Origin: Paraburkholderia piptadeniae
GTDB lineage: Bacteria > Pseudomonadota > Gammaproteobacteria > Burkholderiales > Burkholderiaceae
NCBI RefSeq assembly: GCF_900007165.1
Contig: NZ_CYGY02000070.1
Coordinates: 1-64,000, forward strand
Length of the DNA: 64,000 nucleotides
Direction of reading: 5' to 3'
Below, piece after piece: positions 53,987 through 62,386 of this stretch. A model generated the notes under the pieces. The model made no database searches, had not been told where the DNA came from, and saw only the letters and a list, made by a program, of their open reading frames with translations. Each line of letters opens with the position of its first letter. Within the stretch, counting starts at the first letter, position 1. Made by a program: the position numbers and the translations under genes.

Positions 53987-54873
53987 GCAGCAGCTGCGCT
54001 GCCCCTCAATCGGGCAAGAATGCCTTCGAGTGCATCGAGATCGCCAAAGTCGACGAGCACCTGCCCCCGTCCGCGTCGGCCGAGCTTGATCTTCACTGTC
54101 GCGGCGAGCAGATCCGACAACTCCTCTTCGAGCCGGCGCGTATCGCGGCCACCGTCGTTATTCACCTTGGCTTTCACGGCGGGCGCGGCCTTCGTCGTCG
54201 TCGTGACCAGTTTTTCGGTTTCGCGCACCGACATTCGCTTGTTGATCACCTGATTCGCGAGCGTGATCTGCGTCGCGGCGTCGACTGCAAGCAATGCGCG
54301 CGCGTGACCCATGTCGAGGTCGCCGGCGAGCAGCATCGTCTGAACGGGCGACGCGAGATTCAGCAGGCGCAACAGATTCGACACTGCGCTACGCGAACGC
54401 CCCACCGATTCCGCCGCCTGTTCGTGCGTGAAGTTGAATTCGTCGAGCAGACGCTGAATGCCTTGCGCCTCTTCCAGCGGATTCAGGTCTTCGCGCTGGA
54501 TGTTCTCGATGAGCGCCATCGCTGCCGCAGCCTGATCCGGCACATCGCGGACCAGCACCGGCACCTCGTCCAGCCCGGCCAGGCGCGCGGCGCGAAAACG
54601 TCGCTCGCCCGCGATGATTTCGAATTTTTCCGGCGAGATCGGGCGCACCAGAATCGGCTGCATCAAACCCTGCGCGCGAATGCTGGCCGCCAGTTCCTGC
54701 AACGCGCCCTCGTCCATTCGTGTGCGCGGCTGGTACTTGCCGGCCTGCATCTTTTCGAGCGGCAGTGTGTGCGGCGCGCCGTTGATCTTGACGGCTTCCG
54801 TGAACTCCGCGCTGCCGCCGAGCAACGCCTCCAGGCCTCTGCCCAAACCTTTCTTCCGTGCTACTGCGTTCAT
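53983..54873 (-). CDS. parB: Chromosome partitioning protein ParB
   Basis: This 296-aa CTP-dependent clamp binds parS and spreads along the origin region. N-terminal ParA-activating stretch (KKGLGRGLEALLGG, residues 7-20), ParB/Srx nuclease-like CTP domain with GERRFRAARLAG, the helix-turn-helix (EQAAESVGRSRSAVSNLLRL), and a C-terminal dimerisation end. GAGGAA before the ATG at 54873 supports the start; an upstream start at 54915 would overlap parA. Two matching parS sites lie 2-4 kb away. Confidence 0.97.
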   Translation of the reverse strand: MNAVARKKGLGRGLEALLGGSAEFTEAVKINGAPHTLPLEKMQAGKYQPRTRMDEGALQELAASIRAQGLMQPILVRPISPEKFEIIAGERRFRAARLAGLDEVPVLVRDVPDQAAAAMALIENIQREDLNPLEEAQGIQRLLDEFNFTHEQAAESVGRSRSAVSNLLRLLNLASPVQTMLLAGDLDMGHARALLAVDAATQITLANQVINKRMSVRETEKLVTTTTKAAPAVKAKVNNDGGRDTRRLEEELSDLLAATVKIKLGRRGRGQVLVDFGDLDALEGILARLRGSAAAA

Positions 54874-54911
54874 CGTGGTTCCTCGATCCGCTTTGGATGG
54901 ATGGCGCTGCG

Positions 54912-55682
54912 TCATAGCGCACGCACCCGTTCGATCATTTCCGCGCCGAACTGCACATAAGCCTGCGCGCCGCGCGACGCGCGGTCGAACACGACGCCCG
55001 GCAAGCCGTAACTCGGCGCCTCGGCAAGTCGTACGTTCCGCGGAATGACGACGTCGAACACCTTGTCGCCAAAGTGCTCTTTCAGTTGTTCCGATACCTG
55101 CTGCTGCAACGTGATGCGCGGATCGAACATCACGCGCAACAAGCCGATCACCTTCAGGTCACGGTTCAGGTTCGCGTGAACCTGCTTGATGGTATTGACG
55201 AGATCCGACAGGCCCTCGAGCGCGAAGTATTCGCACTGCATCGGAATCACGACTCCGTGTGCGGCACACAGGCCGTTCAGCGTCAACAGCGACAGCGCGG
55301 GAGGGCAATCGATCAGGACAAAGTCGTACTCGGCCACCACATGCGCCAGCGCCTCTCTGAGCTGGCGCTCGCGATTTTCCATACCGACGAGTTCGACTTC
55401 GGCGCCCGCCAGTTCGCGATTGGCAGGCAGTACGTCGTACGAAACGGCTTCCGATTTCACGCGTGCATCGGCGACCGACACGCCGTCGACCAGCACTTCG
55501 TATACCGTGTTCTCGCAAGCGGCCTTGTCGACGCCGCTACCCATGGTGGCGTTGCCCTGCGGATCGAGATCGATGAGCAGGACCCGCTGTCCCTGCGATG
55601 CGAGGCTCGCGGCGAGATTGACCGCAGTCGTTGTTTTGCCGACTCCACCCTTCTGGTTCGCAACGCAGAAGATTTTTGCCAT
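54912..55682 (-). CDS. parA: Chromosome partitioning ATPase ParA (Soj)
   Basis: This 256-aa deviant-Walker ATPase drives origin segregation with ParB. The deviant Walker A is KGGVGKTTT (residues 11-19, signature K11), the A' motif is LLIDLDPQGN, and Walker B is VLIDCPPAL. It is short, lacking the N-terminal DNA-binding domain of plasmid ParA, as is usual for chromosomal Soj. It lies 38 bases before parB and 49 after rsmG. Confidence 0.97.
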   Translation of the reverse strand: MAKIFCVANQKGGVGKTTTAVNLAASLASQGQRVLLIDLDPQGNATMGSGVDKAACENTVYEVLVDGVSVADARVKSEAVSYDVLPANRELAGAEVELVGMENRERQLREALAHVVAEYDFVLIDCPPALSLLTLNGLCAAHGVVIPMQCEYFALEGLSDLVNTIKQVHANLNRDLKVIGLLRVMFDPRITLQQQVSEQLKEHFGDKVFDVVIPRNVRLAEAPSYGLPGVVFDRASRGAQAYVQFGAEMIERVRAL

Positions 55683-55731
55683 CTTTTTAGTGCCCCTTTG
55701 CAGCCTGTTTAGTGAGATTTCGATCTGATCA

Positions 55732-56409
55732 TCAGCCTACTGCGACTTCGACCAGATGCCGTTCGGCATCCAGCGATGGCACTTTGAGACGAATCACCTG
55801 CGTGACATGCGCGCCCTCTGGCAAACGCTCGATTTCTCCGTCGGGTCGCACGCCCTTCATCGCCCAGATGGCTCCGTTGTCCGCGACGAGGTGACGGGCC
55901 AGTGTAACGAAATCCGCGAGTTCTGCGAATGCGCGCGACACGATGACATCAAATTTTCCCGGAACTTCAACGCCGGGTCTCAGGCTTTCTACCCGCCCCG
56001 TGACGACCGACAGATTCGCGAGACCCAACTCGGCCTTTGCCTGCGACTGGAAGGCCGATTTCTTGTGGACGATATCGTTGACGGTGACAGACCAACCGGG
56101 AAAGACGATGGCCAGAACGATGCCGGGCAACCCACCACCCGAGCCAACATCCAGTACCGACGACGGCCCAAGGTTGGCGAGATGCGGAACGATCGAGAGC
56201 GAATCCAGGATGTGCTGAATCAGCATCTGCCGCGGATCGCGGATTGCCGTCAGGTTGTAGACGGCGTTCCATTTCCCCAGGAGCACGACGTAATCGAGCA
56301 GTTTGCTCCGCTGCTCCGAACTAAGGCCGATGCCCAGTTCGCGCGTACCTACTTCCAGGAGGCCGGCGAGCGCCTCGCGGTCGGCCGCCGCATAGGAACG
56401 CGCCGTCAT
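55732..56409 (-). CDS. rsmG: 16S rRNA (guanine-N7) methyltransferase G
   Basis: This 225-aa SAM enzyme (GidB) methylates G527 of 16S rRNA; its loss gives low-level streptomycin resistance in several species. The SAM loop is DVGSGGGLPGIVLAI. Later motifs, VVTGRVESL and SRAFAELADFV, are typical. Its start overlaps the mnmG stop in ATGA, so the two are coupled. Confidence 0.96.
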   Translation of the reverse strand: MTARSYAAADREALAGLLEVGTRELGIGLSSEQRSKLLDYVVLLGKWNAVYNLTAIRDPRQMLIQHILDSLSIVPHLANLGPSSVLDVGSGGGLPGIVLAIVFPGWSVTVNDIVHKKSAFQSQAKAELGLANLSVVTGRVESLRPGVEVPGKFDVIVSRAFAELADFVTLARHLVADNGAIWAMKGVRPDGEIERLPEGAHVTQVIRLKVPSLDAERHLVEVAVG

Positions 56410-58364
56410 TGAACCACCGGCGTGCTGTCGTTGCCAGCGTCGGCGGGCTTTTGCGAACGGCGGCCGAGGCCGCGCTTAAGATGGACCATCAGCAGCGAGA
56501 TAGCGGCTGGCGTAACCCCCGAAATACGCGATGCCTGACCGATGGTCTCAGGGCGAAACTGGATCAGCTTCTGACGCACTTCAAACGACAGCCCCCGAAC
56601 TTCGGCGTAATCGAGGTTCTCCGGCAATCGCGTGTTCTCCTGCGCTTCGTTTCGCTCGATCTCACCCGCTTGCCGTTCGATGTAGCCCTGATATTTGACA
56701 CCAATCTCGATCTGTTCCTTGATCTGCGCGAGCAGCACTTCGTCGTCGGCAAGCGGCTCGACTGGACCGCAGGTGCCTTCACGCAGACCGCAAACGCCGT
56801 CGTACGAGACGCCCGGGCGACGCAAAAGGTCGGCGAGACTGTACTCATGGTCGATCGGCTTGCCGAGCAGCGCGGTCGCTTCCTCAGACGAAAGCGTCTT
56901 CGGGTTGACCCACGTCGTCCGCAGGCGCTCTGTTTCACGTGAAACAGCGTCGCGCTTGCGGCTGAAAGCGTCCCAGCGGATGCCGTCCACGACGCCCAGT
57001 TCACGCCCAATCTCCGTCAAACGCATATCCGCGTTGTCTTCACGCAGGCTCAGGCGGTACTCGGCACGGCTCGTGAACATCCGATACGGCTCGGAAACAC
57101 CGCGCGTCACAAGATCGTCGACCAGCACGCCCAGATAAGCCTGATCGCGGCGAGGGGTCCACGCTTCCCTGCCTTGGACGTACAAGCCAGCATTGATGCC
57201 CGCCAGCAGTCCTTGCGCAGCCGCTTCTTCGTAGCCTGTCGTCCCGTTGATCTGACCGGCGAAGAACAGGCCGTTGATCACCTTCGTCTCCAGCGACGCC
57301 TTCAGTCCGCGCGGATCAAAGTAGTCGTATTCGATCGCATAGCCGGGACGAAGGATATGCGCGTGCTCGAGGCCGACCATCGAGCGAACCAATTCGAGCT
57401 GGACGTCGAACGGGAGACTCGTCGAGATGCCATTCGGGTAGAACTCGTTGGTAGTCAACCCTTCCGGCTCCAGGAAGATCTGGTGCGATTCCTTCGATGC
57501 AAACCGGTGAATCTTGTCCTCAATCGACGGGCAGTAGCGCGGGCCAACGCCTTCGATCACGCCGGTGTACATCGGCGAGCGGTCCAAGCCACCGCGAATG
57601 ATGTCGTGGGTCTGTGCGTTCGTATGCGTGACCCAGCACGGCACCTGGCGCGGATGCTGCTCGACGCGCCCGAGGAACGAGAAAACCGGAATTGGATCGA
57701 GGTCGCCCGGCTGTTCTTCCAGCTTCGAAAAATCGATAGTGCGACCGTCGATGCGCGGCGGCGTGCCTGTCTTGAGACGGCCTTGCGGCAGTTTCAGCTC
57801 TTTCAGACGAGCTGACAGCGACACCGCAGCAGGATCCCCTGCTCGTCCGCCCGTATAGTTGTTGAGCCCGACATGAATCTTCCCGTCCAGGAAGGTGCCG
57901 GCCGTCAAAACCACGGCACGCGAGCGGAAGCGGACGCCAACCTGCGTCACCGCGCCCGCGACGCGATCGCCTTCGACCATCAGATCATCGACGGATTGCT
58001 GGAAAAGCCAAAGATTTGGCTGATTTTCGAGCCGCCGACGGATCGCCGCCTTGTACAACACGCGATCAGCCTGTGCTCGGGTCGCCCGGACTGCCGGACC
58101 CTTTGACGAGTTGAGAATGCGGAACTGAATGCCGCCTTCGTCGGTTGCGGCCGCCATTGCGCCGCCGAGTGCGTCGACCTCTTTCACCAAATGGCCCTTG
58201 CCAATGCCGCCGATCGACGGATTGCAGCTCATTTGGCCGAGGGTTTCGATGTTGTGCGTCAGCAGGAGCGTCTTGTTGCCCATGCGAGCGGACGCCAAAG
58301 CGGCTTCCGTGCCGGCATGACCGCCACCAACGACGATTACGTCAAACTCTGTGGGATAAAGCAT
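56406..58364 (-). CDS. mnmG: tRNA uridine-34 carboxymethylaminomethyl enzyme MnmG (GidA)
   Basis: This 652-aa FAD enzyme works with MnmE to modify wobble uridine 34. The FAD site is VVGGGHAGTEAALA (about residues 11-24), followed by the conserved Cys in CNPSIGGIGKGHL, the second Cys region near YCPSIEDKIHRF, and the MnmE/tRNA-binding C terminus. The ATG at 58364 (MLYPTEFDV) begins the family homology. A consensus parS (56931-56946) lies inside the coding region. Its promoter lies just downstream of the parS-terminator at 58470-58501. Confidence 0.97.
   Translation of the reverse strand: MLYPTEFDVIVVGGGHAGTEAALASARMGNKTLLLTHNIETLGQMSCNPSIGGIGKGHLVKEVDALGGAMAAATDEGGIQFRILNSSKGPAVRATRAQADRVLYKAAIRRRLENQPNLWLFQQSVDDLMVEGDRVAGAVTQVGVRFRSRAVVLTAGTFLDGKIHVGLNNYTGGRAGDPAAVSLSARLKELKLPQGRLKTGTPPRIDGRTIDFSKLEEQPGDLDPIPVFSFLGRVEQHPRQVPCWVTHTNAQTHDIIRGGLDRSPMYTGVIEGVGPRYCPSIEDKIHRFASKESHQIFLEPEGLTTNEFYPNGISTSLPFDVQLELVRSMVGLEHAHILRPGYAIEYDYFDPRGLKASLETKVINGLFFAGQINGTTGYEEAAAQGLLAGINAGLYVQGREAWTPRRDQAYLGVLVDDLVTRGVSEPYRMFTSRAEYRLSLREDNADMRLTEIGRELGVVDGIRWDAFSRKRDAVSRETERLRTTWVNPKTLSSEEATALLGKPIDHEYSLADLLRRPGVSYDGVCGLREGTCGPVEPLADDEVLLAQIKEQIEIGVKYQGYIERQAGEIERNEAQENTRLPENLDYAEVRGLSFEVRQKLIQFRPETIGQASRISGVTPAAISLLMVHLKRGLGRRSQKPADAGNDSTPVVQ
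56931..56946. other. parS site 1, inside mnmG
   Basis: TGTTTCACGTGAAACA is a perfect 16-bp palindrome identical to the widely conserved chromosomal parS. Here it also encodes part of MnmG (the DAVSRETE stretch). It lies about 2 kb from parB. Confidence 0.96.
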
Positions 58365-58418
58365 CGCAGATCTCACGCCGGATTCGCCGTGAGCCTTCAA
58401 GGAAAATATATGGCCGAA

Positions 58419-58446
58419 ATTATAGCGGGTTCGCTTTTGACACGAA
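58419..58446 (-). promoter_or_regulatory. mnmG promoter
   Basis: On the minus strand a perfect TATAAT (58424-58419) lies 16 bases after TTCGTG (58446-58441). The start site would be about 47 bases before the mnmG ATG. The -35 box is weak. Confidence 0.58.
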
Positions 58447-58469
58447 TTTCGTCCAAAGGGCATAGGAAT

Positions 58470-58501
58470 AAAAAACGGCGTGTTTCACGTGAAACACGCC
58501 G
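58470..58501 (-). terminator. Terminator of the liv operon, formed by parS
   Basis: On the minus strand the 26-bp palindrome around parS can fold into a GC-capped hairpin and is followed by six T (58475-58470). It begins 36 bases after the livF stop, a standard position for an intrinsic terminator. Confidence 0.82.
58480..58497. other. parS site 2, within an intrinsic terminator
   Basis: GTGTTTCACGTGAAACAC contains the full 16-bp parS and is extended by CGGC/GCCG to a 26-bp perfect palindrome (58476-58501). It is intergenic between livF and mnmG. Confidence 0.96.
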
Positions 58502-58537
58502 CTCATTTGACAGCCAACCCGTCAAAAATTCCTTCCG

Positions 58538-59311
58538 CTACGCCACCTTTTTCGTAAGACCGAGATACGTTTCGATCACGCGCGGATTCTGGGCCAGCGC
58601 GTCGGCTGCGCCTTCTAGAGCCAGTTCGCCCGTTTCCAGCACGTAGCCATAGTCCGAGATTTGCAGTGCCGCGCGTGCATTCTGCTCGATCAAAAGCGTC
58701 GCGACGCCCGTTTGCCGCAAGGCGCTGATGATATGAAAAATCTCCTTCACGATCAGCGGTGCCAAGCCGAGGCTCGGCTCGTCCAGCATCAACAAGTCCG
58801 GCTTACCCATTAGCGCGCGGCCGACCGCCAGCATCTGCCGCTCGCCGCCCGACAGCGTTCCCGCCGCCTGCTTGCGACGCTCCTTCAGACGCGGGAAGAG
58901 TTCGAACACCGGATCGAGCTGATCCGGATAGTTTCGATCGCCGGCGCGTTTGCGACGATACGCGCCAAGCACGAGATTGTCCTCGACCGTCATCGTCGCG
59001 AATAACTCGCGCTTCTCCGGCACGAGACACATGCCGCGTGCCACGCGCTTTTCGACGGGTACGGCACTCACGTCTTCGCCGAGATACGTGATTGCGCCCT
59101 TTGCGTGTCCCGTCAGCGGCAGCGCGCCCATGATCGCGTTAAGCAGCGTCGACTTTCCCGCGCCGTTCGGACCGATCACCGTAACGATCTGACCGGGACG
59201 CACGGTAATCCTTGCGTTGTGGAGCGCTTCGACCTTCCCATAGCGGACCGACAGGCTGTTCACTTCGAGAATCGGCTGCGCCGCGGCTTGAATTGTCGTT
59301 TGATTCTCCAT
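58538..59311 (-). CDS. livF: Branched-chain amino-acid ABC transporter ATPase LivF-type
   Basis: This 257-aa ATPase powers a HAAT-family importer. Walker A is GPNGAGKSTLLNAI, the signature is LSGGERQMLAVGRALM, and Walker B is LLMLDEPSLGL, followed by the switch-His region LIEQNAR. Its ATG (59311) overlaps the preceding stop in TGATG, with GGAG four bases upstream, so it is coupled to livMG. It is the last gene before the parS-terminator. Confidence 0.95.
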   Translation of the reverse strand: MENQTTIQAAAQPILEVNSLSVRYGKVEALHNARITVRPGQIVTVIGPNGAGKSTLLNAIMGALPLTGHAKGAITYLGEDVSAVPVEKRVARGMCLVPEKRELFATMTVEDNLVLGAYRRKRAGDRNYPDQLDPVFELFPRLKERRKQAAGTLSGGERQMLAVGRALMGKPDLLMLDEPSLGLAPLIVKEIFHIISALRQTGVATLLIEQNARAALQISDYGYVLETGELALEGAADALAQNPRVIETYLGLTKKVA

Positions 59312-61095
59312 CACTCCACCCCGCCCAGATAGGCTTCCAGCACAGCCGGATCGTTCTGCACATCCTGCGGAAGCCCTTCCGCGATCCGCGTTCCAAATTC
59401 CATCACGACTAAACGGTCAGTGAGATTCATCACGAAGTCCATATCGTGCTCGACTAGCAGCACGCTCATGCCCTCCTCGCGCAGCTTGCGCAGCAACGTC
59501 GCCAGCTGCTGCTTTTCCTGGTAACGCAGGCCTGCCGCAGGTTCATCGAGCAACAGAAGCGTCGGGTCGCAGCAAAGCGCACGCGCAATTTCGAGAATCC
59601 GCTGTTTGCCGAGGGCGAGACTGCCCGCTTCGTCGTACATATGCTCTTCCAGACCGACGCGTCGGATCTGTCGGGCGGCCTCCGCCATCAGACGCGCCTC
59701 CTCCGCAGCATTGAGGCGCGCCACGCTGCGCCACACGCCGGCGTGCCCCCTCAGATGCGCGCCGATCGCGACGTTTTCCAGCACGGTCATGCCCGGCAGC
59801 AGCTTCACGTGCTGAAACGTCCGTCCGATGCCGCGTTTGACGATTTCACGTGAATTCATCTTGTCAATACGCTCGCCGCGGAACGTAATCGCACCGCTTG
59901 TCGCTTGCAGCACGCCCGTGACCAGATTGAACGTCGTCGACTTGCCCGCGCCATTTGGGCCGATAAGACCGATGATCTGCCCTGCCTTCACATCGAAGCT
60001 GACGTCGTTCACGGCGACCAGACCACCGAACTGCTTGCGCGCCTTGTCGACGACGAGCAGCGCTTCGCCTGCTGCCGGCTTGCTGCGCTGCGGCAGCGCG
60101 TCCGCGTGATCGGGCACATGCGCATGCGGGCCGCGAGGGAAAATTCGCGCCACAAACGGCCACACGCCTCGGCGAGCATACTGCAGCAGCAGGACCATCA
60201 GAATGCCGAAGACGATGATTTCGAAGTTGCCGTTCTCGCCGAGCAGTTTGGGCAGCAGCGTCTGCAGGTAGTCCTGAAGCACGGTCAGAATGGCCGCGCC
60301 CAGTACCGCGCCCCAGACGTGCGCGACGCCGCCCACCACCGCCATGAACAGAAACTCGATGCCGTGGTTGAGACCGAAAGGCGTCGGGTTTACCGCGCGC
60401 TGCAAATGCGCGTACAGAAAACCCGAGATCGCCGCCAGCACAGCCGCATAGACGAAGATCACGACACGCATCCACGCGGTATTGACGCCCATCGCCTCTG
60501 CCATCAGCCCGCCGCCACGCAGCGCGCGGATCGCCCGACCCGGACGGCTATTAAGCAGATTCTGAACAGACACGACTGCGCCGAGCACGACGATCCAGAT
60601 CAGGTAATAGATATGCCGGCCGGATTCGAGGTTGATGCCGAGCACGTTCAGCACCGGAATCCCGTTGATCCCGTCGTATTTGCCGAGCATCTCCATGTTG
60701 CCGAACAGAAAGAACAGCGCGAGGCCCCACGCGATCGTCCCGAGCGGCAAAAAATGCCCCGACAGCCGCATCGTTACAGCCCCGAGCAGCAACGCGATCA
60801 AAGCCGTCAGGACGACGCCGGCGATCAGTGCAAGCCACGGCGAGACGCCGAACTGCGTCGTCAGATACGCGGTCGTGTAGGCGCCGACGCCGACGAACGC
60901 CGCCTGTCCGAAGCTCGTCATCCCGCCGATCCCCGTCAGCAACACGAGACCGATCGCGACGATCGAGTAAAGGCCGATGTAGTTGAGCAGCGTCACCCAG
61001 TACTCAGGCACGTGGATCGGCTGCGGCAGCACGGGCAACGCAAACATCACCACGAGAAACAGCCAGAAGAACTTGTTTTGCATGATGCGTTTCAT
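59311..61095 (-). CDS. Fused LivM permease-LivG ATPase
   Basis: This 594-aa protein joins two subunits that are usually separate. Residues 1-320 are a LivM-type permease with about eight to ten membrane segments and GIGGMTSFGQAAFVGVGAY. After a short linker, residues 340-594 are a LivG-type ATPase: GPNGAGKSTTFNLV, LALGKQRILEIARALC, LLLLDEPAAGL, LVEHDMDFV. The start ATG at 61095 follows GAGGAG and lies four bases after the livH stop. The fusion should place one ATPase domain directly on its permease, while LivF is separate. Confidence 0.93.
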   Translation of the reverse strand: MKRIMQNKFFWLFLVVMFALPVLPQPIHVPEYWVTLLNYIGLYSIVAIGLVLLTGIGGMTSFGQAAFVGVGAYTTAYLTTQFGVSPWLALIAGVVLTALIALLLGAVTMRLSGHFLPLGTIAWGLALFFLFGNMEMLGKYDGINGIPVLNVLGINLESGRHIYYLIWIVVLGAVVSVQNLLNSRPGRAIRALRGGGLMAEAMGVNTAWMRVVIFVYAAVLAAISGFLYAHLQRAVNPTPFGLNHGIEFLFMAVVGGVAHVWGAVLGAAILTVLQDYLQTLLPKLLGENGNFEIIVFGILMVLLLQYARRGVWPFVARIFPRGPHAHVPDHADALPQRSKPAAGEALLVVDKARKQFGGLVAVNDVSFDVKAGQIIGLIGPNGAGKSTTFNLVTGVLQATSGAITFRGERIDKMNSREIVKRGIGRTFQHVKLLPGMTVLENVAIGAHLRGHAGVWRSVARLNAAEEARLMAEAARQIRRVGLEEHMYDEAGSLALGKQRILEIARALCCDPTLLLLDEPAAGLRYQEKQQLATLLRKLREEGMSVLLVEHDMDFVMNLTDRLVVMEFGTRIAEGLPQDVQNDPAVLEAYLGGVE

Positions 61096-61099
61096 CGCG

Positions 61100-62155
61100 T
61101 CACTCCTCCTCTTCTTCCGCATGCGGGCTGGCAAGACTCCGCCAGAGCAGCACCGGAATAATCAGCGTGAACACGATCACTTCCTTATACGAGCTGGCCC
61201 AGAACGACGAATATGACTCCAGCAGTCCGACGAGTATCGAACCCGCCGCAGCGAGCGGATAGCTGACCAGCCCGCCGATGATCGCCCCGACGAAGCCCTT
61301 CAGGCCGATCAGAAAGCCCGAGTCGTAGTAGATCGTGGTCAGCGGCGCGACGAGAATCCCGCACAGCACGCCGAGGCCTGCCGCGAGCGTGAACGCGAGT
61401 CGCCCAGCCTGCGTCGTACCGATGCCGACGAGCCGCGCGCCGAGCCGGTTCACCGACGTTGCGCGCAAGGCCTTGCCCGAGATCGAGCGGTCGAAGTACA
61501 CGTACAGCACGCCGATCAGCACGACGGCCACGCCGACCACCCACACGCTCTGCCCCGAGATCGACATGCTGCCGACGTTGAACGTCGCATCCGTGAACGC
61601 GTTGGTGCGCGAGCCTTCCGCGCCGAACATCACGAGCCCGAGGCCGACCATCGCGAAGTGCACGGCCACCGATACGATCAGCAGCAGGAGCGTCGTCGCT
61701 TCGGCAACAGGCTCGAACGCGAGGCGATAGACGAACGGCCCCATCGGCACGACGATCAGCAGCGTCAATGCGATCTGCGCGATCATCGGCAGCGGCTGCA
61801 TGAACACACCGCGCGTGATTGCATAGACGGCGACAGGGAACAGCAGATACTTACCAGCCAGCGTCGCGAGCGTACGCGCCGCATGACGCCGCCGTTCCGC
61901 ATGCCGCGCCATGCCGGTCACTTCCACGACGAAGCAAGCAAGCCCCATCGCCATCAGCAGCCAGCAGGTCGCAGGAAACTTCTGCGTCTGCAACGCGGCA
62001 AGCGTCAGCGCACCGTACGAAACGAACTCCCCTTGCGGGATGAAAATGGCGCGCGTCACGGAGAACACCAGCACCAACGCGAGCGCAAGCAATGCGTAGA
62101 TCGCGCCCGTCGTGATGCCGTCCTGCGCGAGGATCGCCGCAATTGATAGATCCAT
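61100..62155 (-). CDS. livH: Branched-chain amino-acid ABC transporter permease LivH-type
   Basis: This 351-aa inner-membrane permease shows about eight or nine hydrophobic segments and the LivH signatures DGITTGAIYALLALALVLVFSVTRAIFIPQGEF, and ARLVGIGTTQAGRLAFTLAAGLG in the loop that contacts the ATPase. An extra segment with a basic stretch ARHAERRRHAART lies near residue 90, making it longer than E. coli LivH. The tail ends in five Glu. GAGGAAGT precedes the ATG at 62155. It is followed directly by the LivM-LivG fusion. Confidence 0.93.
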   Translation of the reverse strand: MDLSIAAILAQDGITTGAIYALLALALVLVFSVTRAIFIPQGEFVSYGALTLAALQTQKFPATCWLLMAMGLACFVVEVTGMARHAERRRHAARTLATLAGKYLLFPVAVYAITRGVFMQPLPMIAQIALTLLIVVPMGPFVYRLAFEPVAEATTLLLLIVSVAVHFAMVGLGLVMFGAEGSRTNAFTDATFNVGSMSISGQSVWVVGVAVVLIGVLYVYFDRSISGKALRATSVNRLGARLVGIGTTQAGRLAFTLAAGLGVLCGILVAPLTTIYYDSGFLIGLKGFVGAIIGGLVSYPLAAAGSILVGLLESYSSFWASSYKEVIVFTLIIPVLLWRSLASPHAEEEEE

Positions 62156-62265
62156 ACTTCCTCGTCCTGGAACGTCGAAATCTAAAGTGAGAAACAGAGA
62201 GAACCGCAGTGAGAACCGGCTGATCGACCACCAGCCGCAAAGCAAAGCCGCACTTCATAAAACAA

Positions 62266-62294
62266 CTGCCGCGCCTGAGAAAACGACGCGGCAG
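62266..62294 (-). terminator. Hairpin between livK and livH
   Basis: CTGCCGCG (62266-62273) pairs with CGCGGCAG (62287-62294); on the minus strand it is followed by TTGTTTTATG. It may be a weak terminator that keeps the binding protein in excess over the membrane subunits. Confidence 0.5.
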
Positions 62295-62386
62295 AGCTTG
62301 CCATTGTTACCGACCAGAAATTGCCGCGTGACTTAAGAGCCGCCCTACTGACTCATTGCCACGCGTTGCGAGAGATGCGCACCTTC

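Noticed and set aside
59842..59857. parS-like TTTCACGTGAA core inside livG
   Set aside because: The outer positions do not match parS (11 of 16 match and the palindrome is broken), so it is not listed as a site.
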